DNA of 64,000 bases, taken from NCBI GenBank assembly GCA_018389105.1, contig JACATO010001527.1:217501-281500 (forward strand). Reading direction: 5' to 3'. A program made the translations under genes and the position numbers. The notes beneath the pieces were generated by a model. That model was not told the origin of the DNA. It saw nothing but the letters and a program-made list of their open reading frames with translations, and made no database searches. This document shows positions 11,556 through 21,790 of the stretch, in pieces; within the stretch, counting starts at the first letter, position 1; the number at the start of each line of letters is the position of its first letter. The stretch comes from Nautilus pompilius. Lineage: Eukaryota; Mollusca; Cephalopoda; Nautilida; Nautilidae.

Positions 11556-14500
11556 AATGCTTCGAATAAAACCACTCCATTAAGCAAAAAAATTTTTGTT
11601 GTTTCATCAACAAAAAGATAATACACATCTAAATATATATATCTTTTTTAATTGCATTCATTTTAATTACAAACTATCTACTAGGAAACATTGCTAACTG
11701 AATGTACCAAAACGTGCTGGAATTTGTTTATTTGTCTCTTGACAATAATATTGTTTCATTTTGTTCTTTCTGCTTTTATCATTAATGAAAATACAACAAA
11801 AGAAAAGGCTGACACATTTGTGATAACTAAAAGAGAAAAGAAATGTTTTTCTTTCTGTTCCTTCGGATTTCAGTCAGAGTTCTTGGCCTTGTTTCAAAAT
11901 GGCACACTTTAGTGCCGATTTTTACCTTAATGTTAATTATTAAATGCTAATTGTTTTGTTATTTTTTTCTGCTTGAAAAACTGCAGAATCTAACCTAATC
12001 TGGTAACAATAATTATCAATGCACTCTGGAATAGTACGGTATTTCCAATTAGGAACCTTTTGTTCTAAAGTTTTTAACATACATCTTTTTCATTTTCTTT
12101 CATTTTCTTCCAATGTCTCTTTCTAGAAGCAAAAATGAACAAGAATTTTAACAAATATTAATGCTTTTGTCCTGAAAAATTTAAAAACAAATTTATGCAG
12201 TCATTGCTATTGTTCACCATAAACCATGTAAGTGCAGGTCCAATACTGAACAATAGGTATCCATAAACAAGGTTGTATTTTGACAAAATAGCAACATGCA
12301 ATGCTGTGTTCAATACAGCACCCTGGCTTCTTGTAAGCTTAGCAGCAAGCAACAAGAGACAACTGAACTGCTTAATAAAGAAAGATACACCCGTATGGCA
12401 AACCAATCATCACACTTCACGCAAATTTCAGCAATAATACTACATCCGTTGGACATAGCGGATACTAACTAATTTCAAAACACAAATATGCTGCCTTTTT
12501 TATTACTGCCAAATATAAACAAAATTTTTTGCAAAACCTTTTTTTAAAATTAATAATAAAGATTTGAGCAGCATCCACTGTAATAAATCTGGTGTTTGTG
12601 CATTAATTCAGAATTCCATCCACCGAAAACACTAATAGTGCACAGAACGTGGAAGGATACAAGATGCATAATGGATAATCACTACAATGTAGTCATAAAT
12701 AAATATCACTACATGATGCCATGCCAAATTTCTCAAGCGCTGTGTATAGAGTCAACAAATTTTTGTTTTCCTTACTTTCGCTGTCCACAGGTATACCCTG
12801 ATTTGTGTGTGTGTGTTGGCTTCTAGCACCTGATATCATTAAAGACAGTGTGTGTTGGGTGGAGGGGAGGAAGATATCCATCCATGCATATGAATCCAGT
12901 GGTGCTGGGAATCTTTTGTTTTAAAAAAGGAACCTAAACCATAGTGTAGTGAATGAGTTTAATCTTTAAAAGGACAAGTAAATTTAGTGTTTCAATAGTT
13001 TGTACAGTTTTAAGAAAACAACGGGATCAATTCATTGAGTTTCCTGACATTTATCTACCTCCAGCAAAAGTATATTTTTTCTTTAAAGACGAGAGGAGAG
13101 AGGGTTCTGTACTTAGTTTCTGTTATTAAAACAAAACAAAAAAGGGGGGAGAAATTGCAGAAGAACACAAAATAAGAAAATAATTTTAAACAAAAACAGT
13201 AAACGGATGCAGTTACTTTTTGGCGGTAAAGAAAAATTGAAAGCTGTGTAATCCAACACGGCATGAAAGAGGTGCACAAGTCTGCTGTGTGCCCAGTAAA
13301 TGGAGCAATTAGTATGATGTGCAGAGACACTAAGGGAAAATTTAAGTCTGAGATTCCCTTTTGTCATCGTTGTTTTGTTTCATTTTTTCTTTTCCCTTCG
13401 TGGATGCAAAGGATGTGCATTATCAGAACTGACAAACAAACAAAAAAAAAAGATAGCCTGTTATTATGTAGGGAAAGGGAGGGGGGAGAGACGACAAAGA
13501 TAAACCTGCAGTCCTCTTTGTATTGCCATTCCCACATTTTGGTAATTCCAGTCTAATAATAAGACATCAATTTCAAAGACGAGTAGTCGCATCCCCCCGT
13601 TAACAACTCAAAAACAGGGGGATGAGCTAGCTGCTGCTCTCAATGCAGGTCACTACGGGCTTGGCAATGAAGCAAGAGAAAAAAAAAACATTAAAAGAAA
13701 GACAAGCCCCCCCCCATTCTCGACAATTCCCCAAAATAAAGCAATTACCTTCAGAAAGATGTCCTGCGGCACGAAGAGAAAAATGCATAAATTGAACGAG
13801 CCAGGCACAAACTACTTCCTCCAAAATACGAATGGCGGCAGAGTAATGTTTTTATGACTTGTCTCCAGCTCAAGGCTAAAAAAAAAAAAAAAAAAAAAAA
13901 GAGAGACAGACCCAGGAGGACTATTACGTATAAAATGGTCTGCAATATCATAGCTGGCATTGGGCTGGTGAACGATACATAATTTCCTCCGCCCCGTCTT
14001 TAATAACCATCATTTGTCTGCTTGTTCCGAGACTTGGCGTTGTTGGTTTTTCGCGCAATTCATTTGTTGTCCTGGCTCGGTCGAGGACAGAGATGCGTCC
14101 ACTTAATTAAATCATCTGTCCAAACACAATATTCGTTTGCAAGCAATATGATTTATTATCATCAACATTACCACCATCTACTATTATCGAATTTCCCATT
14201 AGGGCCTCAGCAAATAAGAACGTAAAAAGAACACACCAGATGGGAAGCATTTTCCAGATCTGTATATAAATGTTATGATACTCAATTATAACCCATTAGA
14301 AAACAAAAACAATAAAAAGAGGATAAAGCTTGTAATGTCCTTTAATTAAAGCTGTAATGCCTATGAAAAACAAGTTTATATTTTCCTACGAAAAATATTA
14401 CCTGAATGCATATATTCTAAATATTATCCTTGAGCAGGCTGAAGAATGAAAAAAAACTTTAATTATTGATTATTAATTGTTTATTGCCACCACCTATTTT

Positions 14501-14930
14501 ACTTGTAAAACAGTTTTATCCCTTATTATTAAATTCTGGTAAAATACAAATACTAATATTAAGTATATGGTCTCAAATAAACAATATTTATCTTTCTTAA
14601 AGTACAAATGTAGAGTGATAATTTCTGTGCATTAAAAAAGATTAATTATCAATGGTGACACACTGGTAGACAAGGTTTCTTCTGTTAATTATAATCATTT
14701 AACAAGGTTAGATACAGATGACTACACTGTTGTAAATCATAATTACAAAGGTTTGTCAAAACTTCGTGCAGCCCAAAAGCAGAGATTTTTTCTCATAAGT
14801 ATACTGAGTTTAAAAACCTGAAATTGAAGATATCCACATTGTTCATCCATACTATTTCTTAACATTTGTTTCCATAGCTCAAAATTGTTTATGCTCGTGT
14901 TTCAAAGAATATCGACTAATTTATGCTGCC
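11556..14930. other. Gene-free stretch, CpG-bearing patch near 14 kb
   Basis: Mostly AT-rich with no supportable coding frame. A poly-A run of more than 20 bases lies at 13878-13900. The patch at 13960-14110 carries several CpGs (CCGCCCCG, TCGCGC, GGTCGAGG), unusual for this window. It is followed by TTAATTAAAT at about 14103 and a CTTTAATTAAAG palindrome at 14340-14351. This could be a regulatory element or a non-coding first exon. Confidence 0.4.
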
Positions 14931-15390
14931 ATTACAGCTTATACAATGACCAAAAGTTTGTAAAATATGAGAGAGTGCAGTATAATGGTTACAAAGAAGC
15001 AGGAAGTCATCAGAGCTTATAAAGCAGCACAGGTTTGAGAAGTGTCCATAAATAGTAAAGTATAGTATGTTACAAGTAGTCAGGAAGTTAGATCAAAAGG
15101 TTTGAGAAGTTTCCATAGATATGTAGTATGGGAGAAGAGATGTCATCACAACTTATACAAGGCTCCAGCTTTGAGAAGTATCCATAGATAGTACAGTGTA
15201 GTGGCTACAAAGAGGTACAAAGCTATTGTGACTTAGACAAGGCCCCATCGTCCATAGTTTAGAATAGTAGTTACAAGGAAGCAAGAAGAAATCAAAGCTT
15301 AAGCAAAGACCCCAAATTTATAAGCATTTATAGATATAGTATATAGTACAATGATTACAAAAAATAGCAGCTCATACCAATAAGTTTAAT
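14931..15390 (+). repeat. Degenerate ~85-bp tandem repeat
   Basis: About six degenerate units follow one another. Each contains a block like TTACAAAGAAGCAGGAAGTC, then CAGCTTATACAAGG, then TTTGAGAAGTATCCATAGAT, then AGTA/AGTGTAGT. Some units are shortened (about 60 bp). The first two blocks match the 50-bp array at 4991-5341; the TTTGAGAAG...CCATAGAT block is missing from that shorter unit. Divergence shows this array is older. Confidence 0.75.
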
Positions 15391-15903
15391 TTTACAAATT
15401 TTCATAAACTGGTGGTATAGTTTACTACATGTGAAATATAATGATCTTCCATTAATTTCTTATAATAAATAACATTTTTCTTTTTTACTATACTTGCTAT
15501 TGTTATGGTATTTACATGCATAGAAAAAATTGTTTACATTTAAGAAAAACCCACTTAGAATATCTGATAAAGCAACTCGAGAATTCACTTTAATTATGGA
15601 GATTTTATTCCTGGAATAAAAATAACCTAGAAGCCTCAGACATGTACAGAATACAAGCCTTTGATTCCTTACAATGTGTGGCATAAATAAAACTTATTTT
15701 CTTAATAAAAAATTTTATAATATTCTTTTCATAATATTTACATGTCAATGAAAATGTTTAAAATCTGATGCTAGATGTTAGGTTGCTATAGCATGTGTCA
15801 AATGGCAAAAGGTGTTTGTTCACCGACAAGTAAATGCGCTGACACGAGCAATTTGCCAATGGCCAGAGTATGAAGCAGCTTTAAAAAGTGTATCTTTGCA
15901 CAT
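15391..15903. other. AT-rich stretch without features
   Basis: Nothing was recognised. The sequence is A/T-dominated with scattered short frames and no repeat structure I could assign. Confidence 0.6.
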
Positions 15904-18177
15904 ATCATCGTTAGGGTACATCAAACGCCCCATGATTTTTAAAAGTGTCTGTTTTTGACTTGACCCTAGATTAATTTTTCTCCATTATGTAAAAAAATAA
16001 TTCCTGCAAAATTTCAGAAAAATTCACATTTGTTTGTGTGGGCCACCTGATGTTTGAAAATTTGAGCTGTTCGGCAGGTTCAGAGACCCGATCTTTAAAT
16101 ATTAAAATTTTTCATAGCTACTTGCCAGATATAGCTATTTTTTTTAATGGCAATATTTTAGCCCAAATGACATGATTTTTTACCACTTTACCAACATTTT
16201 TATGCATTTTTCATCTATATATATTACATTAACATTACGTCAACTTACGTGTACGGTACACTGTACATAAAGACAGCATCAATGTTATCAGATATGCAGA
16301 TATGCATAAATAATCCATGTGGAAAAGTTCTGTTCTGCTTATTTACAACGTTCAGATTGTTCATTTAGCTGTCAGTCTTTGCCTTGCATTTTCGCAGATT
16401 TGGAAGAGACTGATCTGTCTTCTTCCACAACTCAAAGAACATTTTGGTGGAGATCCTCACTTCTTGATGCAGAGAGAAAATCAGAACTTAACTTCACTCC
16501 CAACTCAGCACAGTCACTGATGACATTAAGTGCATCAACATGAGCTAGGAAGGCTTGATAGGCAGCAGACTCTGGCCATGCTTCAACAGGCTGTGCGCTA
16601 GGAACTCATGATTTATCTCAAGAATGTTCATTGTGAACCACAAGTCCCTCGATACTAAGTCAGCAAGTGTTGTAGATTCTTAGATGTCTGAAGGAAATTT
16701 TGGCATCTCCTTAATTCTGCTTCAGCACATTCTTCACTCTGCTGAATTCTTTGAGCCAACACCTTATCACTGGGTCCAAATATAGCAGTACAGTCTGTCT
16801 TCATTGACTGCAGAAACTGCAAGTCTTCAGGATTTTTTGTCAGTTTTTCTGCATTAGCTGGCCACAGCTGAAAAGTTTGATCAAGTTTAGTTTCAACTTG
16901 TTCAAATTTAGAGAGGAGAGCTGGTGAAGAATGACGATTAACAGGTATGCTTCTGAGTTTGTTGTTATCATCCATGAGCTTTATTATTTTTTCACATGCC
17001 TTGTGCTCTGTGATCATGGGAATATTGGCTTTCCCATAGAATGGCACAACTTTGAGAAGTACAATTTTTGCACACTCCCACTTTGTTTGGTTCTTCGATA
17101 TACCCTTTTAAAGATGGTACATCATACAGCGTAGTACTTGTCAACATGTTGGGAGTCGTGAGCAAGTTATTTGTGAATCATCATCAGTAATGCCTTTTCC
17201 AAGCCCAAATATGGTTTTTGCTTTACATGTCCCAGGAATTGATTGTGGCATATTAGTTGGTCTTGCTTTACAGTCTGACTCTGGATTTGATGAAGGTCCA
17301 GGTTCTGCTTTATCAACCATGGTTGACATCAAGAAAAAACACCAATGTGCAAAAGGATGTAGATATTATAAATTGAAACCTAAGTTAAAATATACCAAAT
17401 CAAAAAAATGCTACCAAACACTTTGAAAATATACCAAATTTTTGATTTTTGGTATATAAATATACCAGTTGGCAACCCTGCCTTGATCAGTGACTAATTT
17501 TAGCAACATAATTATGCAATGGAAATTCCCACTTCTTTAGATCGCATGTATGTTGTGCAATAGGCTCTAATTTTAGTAATGTTTGTATTAACCTTAAAGG
17601 CAATAGGAAATCCCAATTTCTAGAAATTTCTCCTTAGTATTTGTAAGACTGTGTGAAGATGCTTTAATGCGTTGTTAATGGGAAACACAAAACCAAAAAG
17701 AAGAATTCAGCTGTAAGATTGTTTCATTTCAGTTTTATTATTGTAAACAGCAAGTTGTATATTAAAATTATGTAGGAATGCAACAACAATGTCATATTAT
17801 CGGACATCAGTTTGGCAGCAACACAGTATCCAATGATATACATCTGGAATGTTAGTCATTTTTCTGTAAAAATATTGTTTTGAATAATCATATTCATTTC
17901 AATTAGGACTATCAATATCAGATGTAGAAATCATAGTTTGACAATTCAGTAACTTTTAATTGACTTTTATGGTATGGATTTGCATATTACCTTTTAAGCC
18001 TGCCGAATTCGACAACCTTGCGGTCAAAATTTTCAAACACATGGTGGCCCACCTAAACCAGCTTCAAATTGCCTAAGATTTTACTGTTAGTATTTTTTTT
18101 TTCACAAAGGAAAACTTTTAGAGTAGGGACAGAAAAAAATCTGATGGAAGGGGCGTTTGATGCACCCTAATCATCGT
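15904..18177. mobile_element. Complete DNA transposon with hAT-like ends (2,258 bp)
   Basis: The element spans 15912-18169 and is flanked on both sides by the 8-bp duplication ATCATCGT (15904-15911 and 18170-18177). Its ends are inverted repeats: TAGGGTACATCAAACGCCCC on the left, and TAGGGTGCATCAAACGCCCC when the right end is read inward. A second inverted pair lies inside: left 16039-16083 and right 17996-18045 share TGGGCCACC, TGTTTGAAAATTT and TTCGGCAGG blocks. An 8-bp duplication together with TAGGG termini is typical of the hAT superfamily. The interior holds a minus-strand pseudogene (16365-17332). A ~27-bp imperfect palindrome near 17430 and about 500 bp of AT-rich DNA precede the right end. 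Confidence 0.9.
16365..17332 (-). pseudogene. Broken transposon-encoded protein of unfamiliar family
   Basis: Reading the minus strand, one protein can be followed for about 320 codons across at least four frameshifts and one internal stop. The pieces are: MMSTMVDKAEPGPSSNPES onward (17332 to about 17155); NMLTSTTLYDVPSLKGYIEE with a CKNC...C cluster (about 17155-17045); FYGKANIPMITEHKACEKII through RIQQSEECAEAELRRCQNFL (17047-16660); LVSRDLWFTMNILEINHEF (about 16655-16590); VEAWPESAAYQAFLAHVDAL...GVKLSSDFLS (about 16590-16435); and a basic tail LPNLRKCKAKTDS ending at 16365. The even texture across breaks shows this was once a single coding frame. It lies wholly inside the TIR-bounded element, so it is probably the transposase or an accessory protein. 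I see no BED finger or hAT C-terminal motif. The family is not identified; the E of CAELGVKL could be a catalytic Glu, which is speculation. Confidence 0.8.
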
Positions 18178-20429
18178 GTTAAGTGGCCACACCAGAACGC
18201 CATAAAGAAAAAAAAGTTGCTTCGCTAAAACTGATTGCTGCCAGACATTACACCTTTTCCCTGTTTTGCAAGGAGGCATTACTGGAAAATGGGTGTACAG
18301 TGAATCCACGCAAAGTGGGCCTTATTATAGTATATGGGAAAAAATGGGGGTGTCTTCCTGACATCTCCCAAAGTCCCTCTTTCTTTGCTTGCAACTACAC
18401 CTCCACTTCCTCGTCACTCTCAAGCTGTTTGATAATTTCATTTTTTTTCTATGTCACCATTACCTTTGGTTTCTTCAAAGGGGGGGGTGTCACAATGCAA
18501 GAATATAATCCAGGAAATGCATAAAAACACAATAGATCCATGCAAATCACAAGCATGAGAGAAACAGGCTGAAGTCAACAACAAGGCTCCACTTGAGTCA
18601 CGGTTTGCGAGCTAAGGCAGTGTTCCACTTCTCCTGGCCCCTGCTCACCCAGTCCCATGCAAAAGTTGGGGGGGAAGATGTGGTTTTGCTTCTTCAAATT
18701 TGCATGTTGCTGTTGGCACAGAGAGCATCAGTGCCCTCTCCTCTCACCCTTCAGTTTCCTAAACCAAGCCATGGAGAACGGGGCACCAGGGTTAGCTGCA
18801 TGCCTACCACAAAAAAGGGCCCCTACTGCAACCCTTCAGTTCTTTTTTTAGGCTGGTGAAGAACAAGAAAAAACCCAGCCAGACAGGTATGCTGAGCCAA
18901 GCCAGACATGGTCGGGACTCGAGCTCCTTACCTTAGCACCCCAGTAGTCTACTGCTGAAGCACCATGCAGCCCATGTACGTGACTATGCACGACTATTAT
19001 TTCAATATCTTCTGGAAATGTTTTTAAATATTTTTCTTTTTAAGTTATTAAATTTACTGTTTAGATTTCCTTTATTTGTGGTCGCCCGCTAGAATACATA
19101 ACATTAAATTTAAAACAAACATTTTACTTGCAGCCAATGCCTACATTTTATACACATTATCCTAAGAAACATAATTCTTGAGAATGAAAATAATCTTCCA
19201 ACTCTCCTGTTCTCCAAAAATGCCAGGAATCTTGATAAATTTTACAATGCATTCTGAAGCATTTCGTGCAAGTAAAAAAAAAAACAAACTGAATACCAGA
19301 AACTCTACAGTCAGATCTTAATTTATGCAGGCTTCTTTCCTCCAACAATTATGTTTTCTTCACCAAGGCCAATCTACAGTTATTTTATAAGAGTACTTTC
19401 CAGTGCTTTAATATTGTAATGTTGGTCCAAATGCTTTAGGCATCTTGATGAGAACAAAAAAAAATACAATCATGGGTATAATGTAATAAAACATTTATCT
19501 GTGCTTTAACAACAATACAGCTTCTGGTTCTGAATTGCATCCTTTCGAGAGTACTACAAGAGTAATAACGCAGAACATCGAGTAAGGGAGGACACACATT
19601 AAGCAGGCAAGCAAACCTGTTTATAAACAAAGCTATATACGTTCGTTGACAATAACCCTGCAGGACAAACGGGTGAGTCCACATAACAAGTTTATCGTTA
19701 TTTATAACTTAACATTTTACCTTTTTGTTTGCGATTGTGTGTAAATGTTAAATGTAAAGTCACTATCTCAAAAATTAGCCATGGTAGGTATAGAAAAATG
19801 CTGGAAACAGAGCTAACATGAACACAGAGTAGCCTCCCCGCCCCCCCCCCATTTTTTGACAGTACTGCAAGCTGTCCCTCCATCCAGACTTTGCTGCATT
19901 AGTTCATTCAAATACTGAACAGTAGCTTTCTTTGTATATTAGTGAACATATAAATAAGATAAACAAACTCATCTGTAGTTCAAAGTTTATTCTTATGACA
20001 GCAACCTATCTACTCCCACCATCAACAGATTGGAACAGTCACTAGTCTTCTTTCTTACCACAGCTAGAGTTGTAATTTATATAATAATGTTCTTTGTTTC
20101 TAACTTGCAGATAGAAAAAGGTATATTTTAAGGTTTAAGTTCTTTATAGTTAAAAAACACATGGTTATGCCACACAGACACACATGCACACAAATTTATG
20201 AACCCACAATTTCAAATATTGTTAATGCCCTTTCAACATTTTATTGTTAATGAAAATGCCTTATTCCTCAGAATACACCTCATTAATTGTGATGGTGTTA
20301 TTTTTTTATCAAAACTAAGCCACCTTTAAAGTGAATAATTATTGCAGCTATTTAGGACCTGTTCAGAGACTTCTTAAAATGCTGCCTTGTATTGCAAATA
20401 CTTCCATAGCTAACTGATAATATTGGTCA
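18178..20429. other. Gene-free stretch with SINE head
   Basis: No gene. The part at 18580-18880 is less AT-rich and may be an old repeat, but I could not assign it. A tRNA-like SINE head lies at 18880-18975 (listed). The part at 19984-20062 resembles 60137-60215 and may be a dispersed repeat. A C-run occurs near 19840-19850. Confidence 0.45.
18880..18975 (-). repeat. tRNA-derived SINE head
   Basis: On the minus strand the segment reads like a tRNA gene promoter: TGGTGCTTCAGCAGTAGAC in the A-box position, then GAGCTCGAGTCCCGACCA, which fits the B-box (GGTTCGANTCC). It does not fold as a full tRNA cloverleaf by eye and has no clear anticodon arm. It is best called the head of a tRNA-derived SINE. 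Confidence 0.5.
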
Positions 20430-21240
20430 GTCAGGTTATTTTTCTTCTTGACTCTTCAATCTGGTTTATCCCACACAAGTTCAGTGGAGTTGAGATATAG
20501 AGACTGATAGAACCAAAGCATAGTTTTAAAAAGTCCCAATTATTTTCTAGCAAGGTATTATGTGTCAAGTCTGACAGCCAGCTTCAGATCTGTATCATTT
20601 ATCATCTATCAAACAACACCCTGACAGAATTGCAAGACAATGTAAAATGTGATGATATCTTTCTTTTGCACAAATCCCATCAAGTTTTATGAAATCATCA
20701 GCCAAATAAACAGCAAAACAATCCCATACTTTCACATTTCTACTGCCATACTTAATAATTGTAGAACAAGCATAGATCACTACATACTTTTCTATAGCCT
20801 TTCTTCTAACTTACTGCTGTTGCTTAGAACCAAATATTTCAAACCTGCTCTCATCTAACCAGAATACATTACGCCATTTCTTCAAGGTTTACTTCTGATG
20901 TTGTCTATCCCAGCCAAATTGCTTTTCTCCTTTCTCATTGCCATGTCTAAACAGGGACTTTCTAGCTACTACTTTGCCAATTAATCCAACTTTTCTTAAC
21001 AACCTTTGGTTGAGATGCTAAATATTGCAGAGAAATTGCTACCTGTCAAAAAATGTTTTGCTCTAGAGTTTTTTGAACCAGCAACTTATCTTCCCATTCT
21101 GTGGTATTTCTCTTTCTTCCTCAGCCATTTAAGTTCAAGTCTAAATCAGTTGACTTCAATCTATCAAGGGATGTTCACACGCCACCCATTTAACTTCCTC
21201 TACAATTTTCCATTGGGAGTAACCAGCTTTATGAAGGAAA
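20430..21240 (-). pseudogene. Tc1-like transposase fossil
   Basis: The minus strand carries the Tc1/mariner (Tc1 branch) transposase in order but in several frames. The parts are: KAGYSQWKIVEEVK (helix-turn-helix side, about 21230); EDKLLVQKTLEQNIF; GLIGKVVARKSLFRHGNEK (about 20960); WLDESRFEIFGSKQQ, which holds the first catalytic Asp (about 20850); IIKYGSRNVKVWDCFAVYL with DDFIKLDGICAKERYHHIL (20760-20650); a degraded second-Asp region near NDTDLKL; and LYLNSTELVWDKPD with RVKKKNN near 20480. In living relatives the last motif is SPDLNPIE. Here the Asp-Leu-Asn-Pro part is eroded. Multiple stops and shifts make it inactive. Terminal repeats were not located. Confidence 0.85.
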
Positions 21241-21654
21241 ATAATTGATGATAGGTTTGTTTCATCTGCCAAACAAAGCAATAGCAATCACCAATAATGA
21301 ATTCCATTAATATTTATTCAAGAGGACAGTATCAGCTAACAATTATTCAGATTAGTAGTACGAAATGATATTGGGTAAACATGATAACATCAGCTTTTGG
21401 TATAAACTAAATTTAACATTCATAGAAATAATTTTATGGGGCCACAATTATGCAAAAAAGCTTTAAGTAATAACAAAGCAGTGGTTGGTGTGTAGTACGT
21501 TAAACTGCCATGGATAACGGCCCAGATTTGGTTCTCTTGGGAAGAATCCAACTTCAGTTGGCAACCTTCCACAGCATGGATTCTTTTCACTCTTTTGTAC
21601 AAATCAGTCTGCTTGCTTCCTCCCATATCTAAAAACAAAGATTTCCAGTAGGGG
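21241..21654. other. Featureless stretch
   Basis: AT-rich sequence between the Tc1 fossil and a SINE copy. The missing right end of the Tc1 element could lie here, but I could not find an inverted partner. Confidence 0.45.
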
Positions 21655-21790
21655 TTTCAGGTACCTGTGGTGGAGATTTCACAGGTATCTCAACTGGCTT
21701 GCTCCTTAACCGCTGATCAAGAGCTCCCCACAAACCGTACACAGGTAATTCTCTCAGTCACCAAGGCTCAAACAACTCCCCCTCCAATAT
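21655..21790 (+). repeat. SINE body, family II copy
   Basis: It shares with 38090-38230 the order GGTACCTGTGGTGGAGATTTCACAG (read as two blocks), then a CTGATCAAGAGC block, then ACACAGG and GTCACCAAGGCT. Spacing between blocks is preserved. It lacks a recognisable tRNA-like head, so it is a truncated or diverged copy. Confidence 0.55.

Noticed and set aside
11089-11628. Three overlapping minus-strand frames of 122-179 codons
   Set aside because: Artefact of the polypurine minisatellite; all are Leu/Ser/Phe/Pro low complexity.
13752-13879. Minus-strand exon with poly-T acceptor and GTAATT donor
   Set aside because: The acceptor tract is just a homopolymer run, the donor is weak and every frame contains a stop.
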